A stretch of 64,000 bases of DNA, from NCBI GenBank assembly GCA_047967505.1, contig CM106541.1. The stretch is one strand, 5' to 3'. Position numbers and translations under genes: made by a program. Origin of the DNA: Dipteris shenzhenensis. Its lineage: Eukaryota > Polypodiophyta > Polypodiopsida > Gleicheniales. This document shows positions 21,363 to 32,695 of the stretch, in pieces. Under the pieces are notes generated by a model. It searched no databases and was not told the origin of the DNA. It saw nothing but the letters and a program-made list of their open reading frames with translations. Positions within the stretch are counted from its first letter, which is position 1. Each line of letters starts with the position of its first letter.

Positions 21363-21729
21363 ATACTACCTCTGCAGAAGGAATAGCCAACTCATCATCA
21401 AGGCTCTGTTCTGAGCCACCGGATTCACCATCCACATAAGAGTGACCTACATTCACATCTACCATGGTCTGATCTACTTCCTCTTTTCCTTTTCGTGATA
21501 CTTGCATACCACTATCTGCATTGCTTTGAGGAGATCCTCCTGATCTCAATCTACTTGTCCATGGCAAAGTATGTGAACCACTGCTAAAGGACACTACAGG
21601 TCCATCAATATTTTGTGATTGCTGCTGTGAATTTTGTGCAGCATTACCATTTTGTACATCTACATCGTCAATCACATTTACTGGTTTATACCAGCTGCTC
21701 ATCTCATAAAAAACAACATCTCTGCTCAC
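21363..21729 (-). pseudogene. A2 linker with RT deletion junction
   Basis: The Ser/Gly-rich linker after integrase (SSWYKPVNVIDDVD, QSQNIDGPVVSFSSGSHT) leads to SLDDELAIPSA and then jumps at about 21370 to sequence lying at the end of RT (RYGLDMLSKYG). About 1 kb encoding RT, present in A1 at 9578-10383, is absent. Confidence 0.85.
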
Positions 21730-21774
21730 TGTAAACTTATGAGTAGAAGGGTTATAGCATCTATACCCTTTTTG

Positions 21775-22928
21775 CTACAAAGAATAACCAATAAAGATGC
21801 ACTTCTCAGCTTTTGGATCTAATTTGGATCTCAACTCATCTGGCACATGAACATAGGCAATGCAACCAAAAACTTTCAAATGAGAAATATGTGGTTTCCT
21901 ACTAGTATACCTCTCCTCTGGCATCATGCCATGTATTGCTACAGTGGGAGTCCTGTTCATTGTGTAGACTGCTGTAGCAACTGCTTCAGCGCCCAGTAAT
22001 AATCTGGCAGAATTTTTTCGTTGAGCGTGGCACGAGATACCTCTCTAATATGCCTGCTTTTCCTTTCTGCAAGTCCATTTTGTTGTGGGGTATGACTGCA
22101 TGAATATTGCTGCTTTATGCCATGCTCATGCAGGAACCTTGCAAACTCACTTGAGAGGTACTCTCCCCCTCCATCTGACCTTAGGCATTTTATTTGCAAG
22201 CCTATTTCTTTTTCAACCATAGCTTTAAAAGCTTTGAAATGCCCAAACACTTCACTTTTCTTTTTCATAAAATACATCCAAACTTCTCTGCTGTAGTCAT
22301 CAATAAAAGTGATAAAATAATGACAGCCTCCAATAGATGCAGCTTTAGTAGTCCACACATCAGAGTGGATTAATTCCAATGGTCTCTTACTCTCTTGAAC
22401 ATGTTTAGGAAATGGTTTCCTTGCCTATTTTCCAAATTGACAGGCTTCACATACCTTATGCATTTCTGCAACCTTGAACTTAGGCAATCCTGCAACAATA
22501 TTTTAGGCCTGCATTAATTTAAGTCGCTGTACATTAACATGACCATTGCATTTATGCCAGATATCAATATCTACAACTACACCGGTCCCATGTGCAAACA
22601 TTGCTGCACTCAATTCAGGCATGTCCACATCCACCAACATAAACATCCTACCCTTCTTCTTCCCTTTTGCTATCAAGCGACCTTTATTTTTCATATCATC
22701 AACAAAGCATCCATGATAATTAAATCTGACCTGCAAGCCCTGCTCAACCATTTGACCCACAGAAACCAGGTTCTCGGTGATATTCGGGACATGAAATACA
22801 TCAGATAGGTATTTCTTTTTCCCATCTTGCATAGACAAAGGAATTTTACCAATCTGCACAATAGGATGTGCAGTATCATCATCACTCTCCATGAATCCTG
22901 GTCTTTCAATTTTCCTCGCATCTTGCAT
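21775..22928 (-). pseudogene. A2 protease end, integrase
   Basis: Minus strand: DVWYIDSSASNHM (protease motif, DSS for DSG) near 22945-22985, IDIWHKCNGHVNVQRL (GAG-pre-integrase), then the integrase core at 22379-21957 with HSDVWTTKAASIGG, TFIDDYSREVWMYF, CLRSDGGGEYLS and QQNGLAERKSRH, that is the D, D and E residues. The C-terminal part at 21960-21775 reads NRTPTVAIHGMMPEERY and HLKVFGCIAYVHVP. Less decayed than A1: only a few stops, mostly TAG for CAG or TAA for CAA. Confidence 0.9.
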
Positions 22929-23971
22929 CCATTCCGCATGTGGTTTGATGCACTTGAGTCAATATACCACACATCATTGCTTTCTTCTGCACTTGTCACA
23001 GAATTGGTCATGTGTTGCACCATAAACAAATGCTCATTTTTGTCATCACCCTGTCTACTAGAGGATGCATAATTGCCTTGTTGCAATTTTCCAGTCATGA
23101 TGTCATTTTGCTTTTTATAGCAGTCTTTAACCATATGACCCATTTTACCACAGTAGTAGCATTCAACATTGTTGTTTGCATTTTGGCGTCTCTACCATCC
23201 ACCATGACCTCTTTGGCTCCCCCTGCCTCTAAGGTTACCACGTCCTCCTCCATAGGACATGTTTTCTTGAATTTGCTGCATATTCTGATTTCTGCCATGG
23301 CCTCCAGATCGGCCTGCTCTACCTCTTCTAGCATTTGAGTAGAAGACAGTTTCTTTTGAAGTTCCTCCTGAAGAAGATGCACCACCATTTCTCTGCTCTT
23401 TAGAAATTAGAAGAGCAATCAACTCCTCAAAATCATGAAAATTTTCACGGACAGCAATGGATGTCCAGAATTGTGCATAATCCTTTCCTAGACCATTCAA
23501 GGTCACAACAACTAAATCATCATCTTCCACTAGTGACCCAATGGAAGCAAGTGCATCTGCAATCTTCTTCACCTTCATGTGGTAGTCATTGATGCTCATA
23601 TTTTCCCTCTACACATTATGCAACTCCTGCTTGAGCTTCATTTTCCTGGCTTGTGTATTTGTGCTATACATTTTTGTCAAAGTATCCCATGCCTCCTTCG
23701 ACATGCTTGCATCTTGAATATGCACAATCATAGAATTTAAAATACTGATAGACAACCAGTACATAACTTTTTTGGCTCTCTCATGCCAGCCTTTAAATGC
23801 CTGCAACTCCTGTTGATTGGGAACATTAGGAATAACTGGTTCTTGTTCAGCTCTAGTAATGAACTCCCAGTAGCCTTTTCCCTTAAGGAAATTCGTCATT
23901 CTAAACTTCCATGCTTGGAAGTTGGGCAAATCTGCAAAACTGACGAAAGTGGTATTTGACCACACAGTCAC
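22929..23971 (-). pseudogene. A2 gag
   Basis: Minus strand: FQAWKFRMTNFLKGKGYWEF, ELQAFKGWHERAKKVMYWLS, SKEAWDTLTKMYSTNTQ, then after a TAG (CAG in A1) MSINDYHMKVKKIADAL, a Gly/Arg-rich tail and an intact zinc knuckle CYYCGKMGHMVKDC near 23110-23160. The N-terminal start present in A1 (MASDALSQ) is deleted here, so the native start codon is gone. Confidence 0.9.
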
Positions 23972-24411
23972 TTCCTAGTGACCATTTTGCATCAACAGGC
24001 AATAAGAATGATGTTGTCACTCCCAATATCTCTGTGCACATGCATATGATGCAATTTCTATGGCAACTTTTCACTGATCTGCAGAACAATGGTCGCACAA
24101 CAAAAATAGGGCACTTTTTTGAGTGCCTGCGGTAAACTTTCGCCGCCAAAACGCGCCTCGAAATGGCCTTGAATCAAAAAAATAATATCATCGAGGGCGT
24201 CACCCTTTTCCGTAGCATATATTGCCCTCTCGCCACATCGCGAAGGGTGTCCCAATCTGAGACAGTGCAATCTTGCACTTTTCGGCTGTGTTACCTGCAG
24301 AGATTTGCTCCCAAACTCGAAAAAGGAAAGTAACACTGATCCTCTTACCAAGACACCACGAACTTGGTTTGCTTTCTTGAGCTCCTTAGCACGAACCGAG
24401 CTCTGATACAA
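23972..24411 (-). promoter_or_regulatory. A2 leader and primer binding site
   Basis: The minus-strand sequence TTGTATCAGAGCTCGGTTCG directly after the 5' LTR (24411 downward) matches the complement of the initiator tRNA-Met 3' end with one mismatch at the second base. About 400 bp of untranslated leader follows. This intact leader is the reference showing that the A1 pieces at 14484-14580 and from 6541 were once adjacent. Confidence 0.88.
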
Positions 24412-24769
24412 TGTAAAGAGAGTGGGAGGGAAGTAAGGAGTCTCACTTGTGGCTTTCTCACATACACAATGGGGGAATACACACAAAGTGGAGGCTGAAA
24501 ATAGTTTTCCTCTTCTTAGTTGTGAAAGCCAAAAAGAACTCTCTCTAAGTACAAAAGGAATAGATGAACCATATATGTGGGTCTCAAACCAAACTCAGCT
24601 AACCTAGGTGGCATACTAACTGAGCCACCAACTAGAGTACATAAAGATAGCTGTCATCCAGCTATTATTCATGGGTGATGTACCAACCGCATCTACAGCT
24701 AACAAGTCGGTGACATAAATGCACAACGGTCACCCTGGCATATCATGAGTGGAGCTCGATATCTCAACA
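24412..24769 (-). repeat. A2 5' LTR
   Basis: 358-bp LTR, plus-strand start TGTAAAGAGAGTGG and end TATCTCAACA. It differs from the 3' LTR at about 13 substitutions, mostly transitions, and one 1-bp gap. Confidence 0.93.
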
Positions 24770-26205
24770 TGGACAACATATGCCTAGCAACATTGGCATT
24801 AGAGTATAATCACTCAGGAGACTACTCAAAAAAAAGGAAAAAGACAAAAATACTAAGGTTTGTTAAGTTTAATAAGTTCAACGATCTCGACAATTACTAT
24901 CACGAACAATTATTGCTCTATTACCCTTTCAAAAATAATGAAAATCAAGAATTCATATTGCATGGAAGCTGGCAAACAACGTATTATGAAAGAATAAAGA
25001 CAATAGAAGACAATAGGATGAAATATAACTATTGCTATGATGACAATATAGAAGAAGATAATATCGCAAATGATACAACACAAGATGTCGATAATAACAA
25101 TAATAATTATTCTATAAAAAACAAAAACTATAAAGAATACTACAACATTGGATTGGACATGCCTACATTGCAAAAGCATAAAAAATTTTACCATTTTGTA
25201 ATAAGCATAAAGCAAAAAATTTTGATGGACAACAAAGAATACTTTCAAAATCTACGCTCACTAAACAAAGAACAAAGAACCCTGTTTGATGATGTTATAT
25301 GATACAGAAAAGGCTTGAACCTTCTGTTAAGTTATATTTGTTCCTCATGGGAGGTGCAGGAACAACTAAAACATACTTGCTCCTTCTACTAGTATAAGGA
25401 CTTCTTCGATACTACAACCAAAACATTATGGACATTCAACTCAACTTACCAAAAGTTTTAATGCTTACATATACAGGAAAAGCAGCGAGAAACATAAATG
25501 GCAACACAATACACTCTGCTTTGCATTTGCCCATGCATACCAAAAACCTAACGTCCCTTCCAAGAGAAACACTAGACATAATAACATCACTATATTAACA
25601 AGTGCAACTCATAGTTTTTGACGAGATTTCATTGGTAGGAAAGACTCAGGAAAGAGAACTATGGACTTTTCAGACCTAATGAGAAAATTGAAGCATGACT
25701 ACTCCGAATACTTTGGGAACACCGATGTGATCACTTGCAGTTATTTTTATCAGGCTAAACCCATGAAAGACTCTTGGCTTTTCAAAAAAGAAGAAGATGA
25801 CATGCAATCCATGGCAAACACATACTGGCACACAAAACCACAATGTGAACTAAAAACTACCATGATACAAAACAACAACTTCATAAACTCTTTGAACTCC
25901 TTCAAAAATTGCACACACACTACAGCTCAAGTGGAATACATTAACAAAAATTGCTTGCGACAAATACCAAAAGATCACATGTTCCCACACCTATTCTACA
26001 CGAACTCCGAAACAAGTAAACACAACAAAAAAGCACTAGAACTATCTTGTGGGAAAATGCACACTTTCAAAGCCATTGATCACTTCTCAAAGAATATATG
26101 CCCAAAATCAAAACTACTAGAGGATCCAAAGGTTACAAATGGACTACATCCAACAATAGAAATAAAAGAAGGCATGCTAGTTGAAATTTGCTCTGGTAAT
26201 AACGG
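24770..26205 (+). pseudogene. Helentron helicase, N-terminal part (PIF1-type)
   Basis: 24770-25302 is open: LATLALEYNHSGDY, KTKILRFVKFNKFNDLDNYY, EQLLLYYPF, then LRSLNKEQRTLFDDVI, the lead-in to the helicase. Walker A is at about 25349 (GGAGTTKT, with T for the G of GKT), followed by KVLMLTYTGKAARNINGNTI and Walker B LIVFDEIS near 25610. After stops, 25661-26205 is open again: DVITCSYFYQAKPMKDSWLF and HPTIEIKEGMLVEICSGNN. The helicase unwinds DNA during rolling-circle transposition. Walker A damage and stops make it inactive. It ends abruptly at 26205, where an inverted segment starts. Confidence 0.8.
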
Positions 26206-26530
26206 CTCCACCAAGTATAAATTCTCTATACTTCTAACTCTTGATAAAGCTGTGTATGCCAAGCCATGCACATGCACTCCTTTTGGTGAGAAAGCTAGTT
26301 TTCCAATTGTTAGTCTTGAGCTCTGTGAATTGTTGTTGCTCTGCTACTGGCTGTATTGGGAATTGCTCGTGCATAAGTATGCTTGTCTTCGATGGAACTA
26401 TTTGAACTTCTTTTGTCACTCTAAATATTGGTGTCCATTGATTTTTAATACATGTTGTGTATGCTTATTGGTTTTCTTTTCTAGATTGCATGCCTATGTC
26501 ATCGTGTGGAAATAGTATCCATACTATTCG
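26206..26530 (-). pseudogene. inverted segment holding helicase C-terminal motifs
   Basis: On the minus strand only: TPIFRVTKEVQIVPSKTSIL, EQFPIQPVA, then in shifted frames TIHRAQ (motif V region) and GLAYTALSRVRSIENLYLVE (motif VI). The plus-strand helicase stops just left of this and the plus-strand protein resumes just right of it with FNVDNDVKKEMDGL, which normally follows motif VI. So about 330 bp of the same gene has been flipped in place. Exact ends uncertain by some tens of bases on the right. Confidence 0.8.
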
Positions 26531-26542
26531 TTTCCATTGTGA

Positions 26543-27317
26543 GTGGTCAATGTCATGAAAACTCCATCTGCTCCATTTAATGGTCCATCATGTTGGTTGA
26601 TATTTAATAACTTCAATGTGGACAATGACGTGAAGAAAGAAATGGATGGCCTCACCCACCAAGCATCTTTCAAAACAATATTGCAAACACGATTGCAAAA
26701 TATATGCACTAACACAATACTCATTCAGTCTTTGAACACAAGATCCCTTGCAAAATATGAGAAAGATGTGAAAGCAACAACCCATCTAATGGGACCTGAT
26801 GTCATTTGCTTCCAAGAAACACATGAAGAAAAATCTGTGATTCAAACTTTGTCTCAATCACTAACTTCTCACACTCCGGATTATTGCACACTCATTCGCA
26901 ATGGTATAACAATAGAAAGTTTAGAGACTTACAATGACAAAGGGATAGAAATTACGTGCATTAATATTTAAAAAAAAAACAAATAAATACACCATGATGA
27001 ATCTGTACAGACCACCATCTACAAAATACTTCTTCTTCATAGCCTACCTACAAAAAATACTAGCCAAAACAAATAATGAGTGTAACACCATATTGGTCAG
27101 GGATTTTAACATTGACATGTTCCAACAAACACCACAAGCAACAAACCTTGAAAATGTGATGCACAACTTAAACTACAAATTACAATTCAAAGAACCAACA
27201 ACTGCTTATGAATCTCAATTGGATCACATATGGACCAACAATGCAAATCCAAACACAAGATTAGGAACAACTTTTGCATATTGGAGTGATCACTCCATCG
27301 CATATGTATACACATAA
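26543..27317 (+). pseudogene. Helentron EEP endonuclease domain
   Basis: After FNVDNDVKKEMDGL the protein continues with LIQSLNTRSLAKYEKDVK and MGPDVICFQETHEEKS (the N and E of EEP nucleases: SLNTRSL, CFQET). After a stop it reads MNLYRPPSTKYFF, TILVRDFNIDMF (GDFN with R for G), SQLDHIWTNNANP and FAYWSDHS (the catalytic DH pair). This is the AP-endonuclease-like domain found C-terminally in Helentrons. Stop near 26971. Confidence 0.82.
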
Positions 27318-27504
27318 CTACCACTAAGCAGGGCCTTAGTGGTTTGCCATCTTGTTTATTAACACTGCTTGAAATTATTCAGACTTCTGCAGTCTTCAGA
27401 AGTGAAATTAAGAATTTTCATTTTCAAAAATTCTTTCTCCTAAACTTATTCCAAATTTAGACAGACTCCAAAGCAACTACATGCAACTAGAGTCAAACTT
27501 GGAC

Positions 27505-27548
<44 letters not shown>

Positions 27549-29427
27549 TTTCTGCCCTCTTTACCACGCTGCATGTCTCAAGCATGTGTTATGAATGATT
27601 TATGAGCATTCACCTTGTTTCACTTTTGAAAAAAGTCCTAAATTTGTGATTCGTCCATACATTGAACTTCCAGTGTTTTTGTGTTTCCATTGGTACACAT
27701 GCATGTGAACTCTAGTACTAGTCATGATGGGCTTCGTCTCCTTCATGCAGCGCTTGTCTTGACCTCTCCTTTTATGTTGGAATAGGTTGGTGCTTCATTC
27801 GCTCCCATCTTTCATGCGTGTTCTCCTTACCATCATTTTTGCCTTTCCTAAAGGGATGTCCTCATATGTCTTTCCACCTACGAATAGGTTCTTGATTCAA
27901 CACTTCGTGTATTGAATTCTGGTGCCATGATCTTCTCACTTGCTTCATTTCGTTTTGACATGAGATTGTTCCTAAACGAAATTATAGGAGTGATTGGAGA
28001 TGTTTGGAGTTTGGTTTGGCCGCTTCGTTTTGGTTTGTTGCTGTTACTTCAATGTAATCAAAGGAGCGATTCGAGGTGTTTGTTCTTTGGTTTTGGCCTG
28101 ATTTGGTGAGGTCTATGGGGCAATCACAAAATACATGTGTGTGACGATCGTCTCTCTATATAATCGATGGAGGAGTCTAGTATTGCATCACCACTCGTAT
28201 CTCTCAGTCTTTGCTTTTCCACTTGTCCTCTGCTTTTGCTATGGCCTCTCTCGTTGAGTTCTCTGGTGACTCCATGGAGACTGGTAGCCGAAACTTCAAA
28301 TGGTGTATTGTGCAAACTCTTTTGCTTCGTACGAAGCTACCTTCCTTCCTTCATTTCTTTCCTGATGTTTCTAACTATGCACCTATCTCTATGAAACGTT
28401 TGATTTTGCCAACCAGTAGAACTTGAAAAGTCTGCTGGATCCTAGACTACATGTATCACCAATTGACAAGAAAGCCCCACATGCATTGGCAAGTGCGCCA
28501 TGCAACATCCCTGCTTCATGCAAGGAAGGTGGAGATATAGTGAATGGCACACAGTTATAGAGATATTTATTTCTCTGTATTGATCTTTCTTGGGACTATC
28601 GAACTAAAGGTTGTGTCCTCTTTACTTGCCAGGTGAACCTAGAAGGACGATCTTCCTACCGACTATTACATGGAAGATATTGTGGTGGATGGTGCATCCC
28701 CTATGTTGTGTGGAAAGTGTGTTACTGAGATGGGTATTGGTGATTGCAAATTAGGTAGATGACTCTCTCCTCCCTTTTGCATTGTCTTTTCAAAATCTTC
28801 AGTGCATTAACTGGTCCATCGATGCGCAGAGTGTATGCCACCTCTTCCAACCCAAAATCGTCCAACCTGCTTTGTCCTATTTTAAAGAAATTATGAAGGA
28901 GTCAGCTGACAGCTCGACCCAAAATAGAACTGCCCACAATTTGTGTTGTGTTTATCACATACATTTGTGCTACTGTCTATATCCACGTCAAAATTTGAGT
29001 GTGACATATTTTTTATTTGCATTGCTAGGGTCTTCCATCCATGTTGTCCGTACTCTCTGATAATTTTACAACCACTTCATGATATTTGAAGCAAGGCAGT
29101 CTCCTTGCTTAACTTTCTACCTGTGCAGGCACACAATTACTTATTGAACCAACCTATGTCGAAGTATTTCAAATGGTGAGAATATAGAGAATTCTGCTTT
29201 CTTTTTGCTGGCTAGGATCTTAGAGAATATAAATAAAAGCGACGTGAAAGGCTAGCATATTGCAACATTTGTATGCAATGCAGCATCATCAAGACTACTA
29301 GTTCATGAGGTACTTCATGCATCTCAAGTACCTTGGAAGTTTCGTATAGAGTCCTCATTTTTATGGACAAGCATGGAAAAATGCTTTTAGCATAATTACA
29401 AGTATTTATAAGCAATGCAACCAAATA
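27318..29427. other. no gene seen; (CT)n microsatellite
   Basis: A pure CT run lies at about 27512-27546. Several open frames of 60-90 codons (28167-28394, 28782-29060) show no recognisable domain and low-complexity composition, so none is called. The region may hold the 3' end of the Helentron. Confidence 0.5.
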
Positions 29428-30480
29428 GTGATAGATGAAACACAATATCCTCCCACGGTATCAGCATTCCCTGTGAGCACATCCAAAAGAACACACGTGT
29501 TGCGGGCTAAAGATGACAAGGTACATTTGCAAAGTTTTCTTGCTAGTAGTCCAAATGCTAGTGCAAGAAACATTGCATCTTTGTTCGCATCGTTATTTCC
29601 AAATACCAAGTACAATATGCAAGGCATCATAAAGAAGATATATAGAATGGAGAGAGATGCCAGTGTCCTATAGAAGAATATAGCAATGCATCTTGATAAT
29701 GAATTAAATGTCTCAAGCAGGAGCTTGTCTTATGATGAAACAATTGAAACAAATGCTCACGATGATGGGTGCAAGAAAAGGAAAAGAAGACAAAACTCAC
29801 CATTGGAGATATACATCCAAAAAATAAATGACTCTCCAAAACATGCTTGTGTGTGCTCTGGGACCTTACATTTTCCAGAAAGTTGAAAGCGTTAACAATT
29901 TCTTCAAGGGCTTTCCTTCAATAGCATATCATTATACCAGCCACATTAAAGCCATACAAAAGATGCTTGTGTTCTTTATGTGCAAAACAGGTTAAGAAGA
30001 ATAACCTTCATACACTAGCAACAATGAAGAACATGGTACTGTCACCAACAACAGTTTACATTCCCTGCTACTTGATAAACTTTTACAACCCACCAATGAC
30101 AGATACAAACATTCTACTAAAAACTTGGAAATAATAATGCACAAAACTAAATTAGGAAAACCAACATTCATCATAGGTTTCTTTAATATTGACTTTTAAT
30201 AAATAACAAAAAACTATAATGACTTCAACAATTCATGGACTAATAACAAATGACACAAGTAATTGAGATGTCGACAACAATACATGGCTCCATAATTGAT
30301 CACTTATTGACCATTGATGCATCTCACAATGAAAATTTTGGAACAAACTTTCTGACTGTTAATTATATACAAAACAATTTAAAATATGATATATTCTTGG
30401 GAAATTTTCAAGGGCAAGCCTATTTGAATAACATTCATCTTGTTTTCCTTGGTGACACACACACACAAATACATTAATTT
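29428..30480 (+). pseudogene. second Helentron remnant
   Basis: 29428-29886 parallels the N-terminal region at 17640-18040: a predicted helical stretch (NASARNIASLFASLFPNTKY), a basic patch KKRKRRQN, then SPKHACVCSGTLHFPES against TPTDDCYSCERLVFGKNK. 30050-30190 reads, across frameshifts, NFYNPPMTDTNILL and KPTFIIGFFNIDF, comparable to the GDFNID motif of the EEP endonuclease. Rep and helicase are missing. It is a different, strongly shortened copy in the same orientation, 2 kb downstream of the first. Confidence 0.5.
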
Positions 30481-30498
30481 TGCTCAAATAATTTAGCG

Positions 30499-30556
<58 letters not shown>

Positions 30557-30568
30557 CACACACACCCA
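30499..30568. repeat. (CT)n(CA)n compound microsatellite
   Basis: About 24 bp of CT repeats run directly into about 45 bp of CA repeats, one interrupted by CG. Confidence 0.95.
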
Positions 30569-32487
30569 CACTCCCAATTTATTATTTTAATTTTTGCATG
30601 CTTTTTCATAAAATTAATGGGACACACACATACACTACCCATACACATGTCCCCCTATTTATTAATTATTTTTTGCACCCTTTTTTATAAATGTAATGGG
30701 TTACACACATAACTACCCTCGATTTAATTGATTATTTAATTATTTGGTAAATTCCTTCACTTAAACTCAGACTCTTAATTGTATTAGTAAATAAAAAATA
30801 AAAATTCCCCTCTTACTTATTGCTTCCCACCACACACACACACACACAAACGTACTTCCCATGTCTTATACATACACCCTAGGTTTTCTTCTCCCCCCCA
30901 AACCCCACTTGTTTATAACCATTTAATACTTCTCTACTTTGGGAATCCTTTAAGCGTGGTTGTGTAATTTTCTTTAATGCTAAAAATGCCTATGGCATCC
31001 CTCCATGAACCTGACATGCGGTAAACATGCCCTAGCCCTCACACCCACTTCACTAATAGTCGACTCCTTCACACCTACAGTTCCTCCTCTACATGCTCTT
31101 GGTGATCTTCGACCTTGATGTGTCTCATTGTCATTTTCCAAGTAATTAGTTCTCCTAGTTACAAACACACACACACACACACACTCTCTCTCTCTCTCTT
31201 TCTCTCATTGTCATTTTCCAAGTAATTAGTTCTCCTAGTTACAAACACACACACACTCTCTCTCTCTCTTCCCCCCCTGCCTCCCCCCTCCCCCCCCCCG
31301 AACTCTTACAAACACACTCTCTCTTAGTTCTCCTAGTTACAAACACTCTCTCTCTTCCCCCCCCCTCGGGCTTTCGGAAAATTTCCGATGATGTTTCTTC
31401 TTCATCTTTGAATGCTGAACCGGCCGGCCGAAGCAACCACAACAATCCTGATGCATTTGCTGAGCACATGGCCCTTCGTTTGAGTTGGGTTTCCGGACCA
31501 CCAAATACAATCGCGTGACAGCCACACTATAGGCTTCGGTTTTACACAACAGCGGCTGGCAGTTTGCTCCCGATGTGCAGTACGTATACTGTCTTCGCCA
31601 CATTTCAGTAGTAAATAATCAGCAAACGTTTGATATTTTGCCAATGCTTGTGGGCCTTCCATACACCATCCCTTCTGACAACGCCGTCGGTAAAGCACCG
31701 ATTTATGTTTCTCATATCTTCCGGCGTTGATGATGTATACCCACTAGGCTGTGCCAGCTAGTGGTCAATAAGACTTGTCTTGGACAGCCAGTAGTTTCTG
31801 AATCAGAAAGGTTCCGGCAAACTGATCACTAAGATTCGGTCGCTTAAAGCTGCACACCGAACACCATAAACTTTGAAGTTTGAAGTATTGCTGTCCTGAC
31901 TCCTTTGCCTTCAAGCATGCTTGAAAGTTAGAGCCTTGCTGCCTTGTAGGCAGCTCTCAATTCCCGTGGGCCGTGATGAGCCTGAGGCTGGAGGCCCGAC
32001 TCCCGAGGGACGTCGCTCGTCGATGGCGACCCTTTTGTCTTTTAGTAGTCAATAAATATTGTGATCTTGGTCCACCAGCGGCCAGTAGTTTCTGAATCAG
32101 GAAGATACTGCGGCTTGAAGCTGCACACCTAACACCATGAACGATTTGCATTCAAGCCATGGTTGTAACCAGCTGACGGACAGTGTCGGTCGTCAGTGAG
32201 CCTGGGGAATCGGGATCCTTTTGGCTTGATGGAGAGACCTCCATAACTATAAGAGGTTAAAGCTAACTATAAGAGCCACTGCACACGAGACACAAATGGG
32301 TGGCGCAACAAGATTTTGTTTTGCTCAAGGAGGATTTGGCATTTAATCTAGGTGGAGCATTTAATAGAGGTTGGACAGAGGTCTGAGTACTTGCAAGAGC
32401 TCTACACTTGAGAGATGGGAAGTTCTCATTGGCCTACCCATCCAAATCTGTACCTTTCTTTGAGCATTGAAGGCACTTTAACCCACT
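30569..32487. other. microsatellites and imperfect duplications, no gene called
   Basis: CA/CT microsatellites at 30831-30848, 31165-31205 and 31250-31375 include a direct repeat (tctcattgtcattttccaag onward, at about 31122 and 31203). A GC-richer part holds an imperfect duplication: gccagtagtttctgaatcag with a shared tail ending gctgcacacc at about 31780-31880 and 32080-32145. A minus-strand open frame at 31402-31698 has no recognisable content. Confidence 0.6.
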
Positions 32488-32574
32488 CTCCGTTTGAAAT
32501 GCTGGCCTCCTATTGGCTGGAGCTGAAATAGAGCACTGGTGCTCAAAATGGCACCTTCAAAAAATGAGTTGCAC
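32488..32574 (+). repeat. 87-bp direct repeat, left copy
   Basis: Starts ctccgtttgaaatgctggcc and ends aaaatgagttgcac. It differs at three positions from 34474-34560. The two copies bracket the LINE fragments. Confidence 0.93.
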
Positions 32575-32695
32575 CTTCCCAAGGGGGGCAAACCCACGAG
32601 GCACCACCACTGAACCAACACAGGTCTAGAAGAGCCAATTGCACATCGGAGCCCCTTCTACGGAACCACGTAGGCCGGTTGTCAAGCAAGCCTAG

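Larger units (their letters stand above)
20217..24769 (-). mobile_element. Ty1/copia element A2, complete ends, RT deleted
   Basis: 4553 bp on the minus strand with two LTRs of 358-359 bp that differ at about 14 positions by eye, a primer site and polypurine tract in the right places, and a 5-bp target duplication. It inserted into the Helentron. Reverse transcriptase is missing and the first part of gag is deleted, so it is non-autonomous. Confidence 0.93.
17316..27317 (+). mobile_element. decayed Helentron-type rolling-circle transposon, split by copia A2
   Basis: In order on the plus strand: zinc finger/DUF6570 region, Helitron_like_N (HUH Rep), then after the copia insertion a PIF1-type helicase and a C-terminal EEP (AP-like) endonuclease. 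The endonuclease marks the Helentron/Helitron2 branch rather than canonical plant Helitrons. Without the 4553-bp copia element it spans about 5.4 kb. Many stops and frameshifts are present. Termini not determined. Confidence 0.82.

Noticed and set aside
24910-25248. Minus-strand hydrophobic frame opposite the helicase region (VVFFIVFVFYRIIIIVII)
   Set aside because: Antisense of the AT-rich, Asn/Lys-rich Helentron coding sequence.
28167-29060. Several 65-92 codon plus-strand frames
   Set aside because: Low-complexity Leu/Ser/Phe content, overlapping alternatives, no domain and no splice pattern.
31402-31698. 98-codon minus-strand frame in the GC-richer stretch
   Set aside because: Overlaps other frames of similar length and shows no recognisable motif; GC-rich DNA gives long chance frames.
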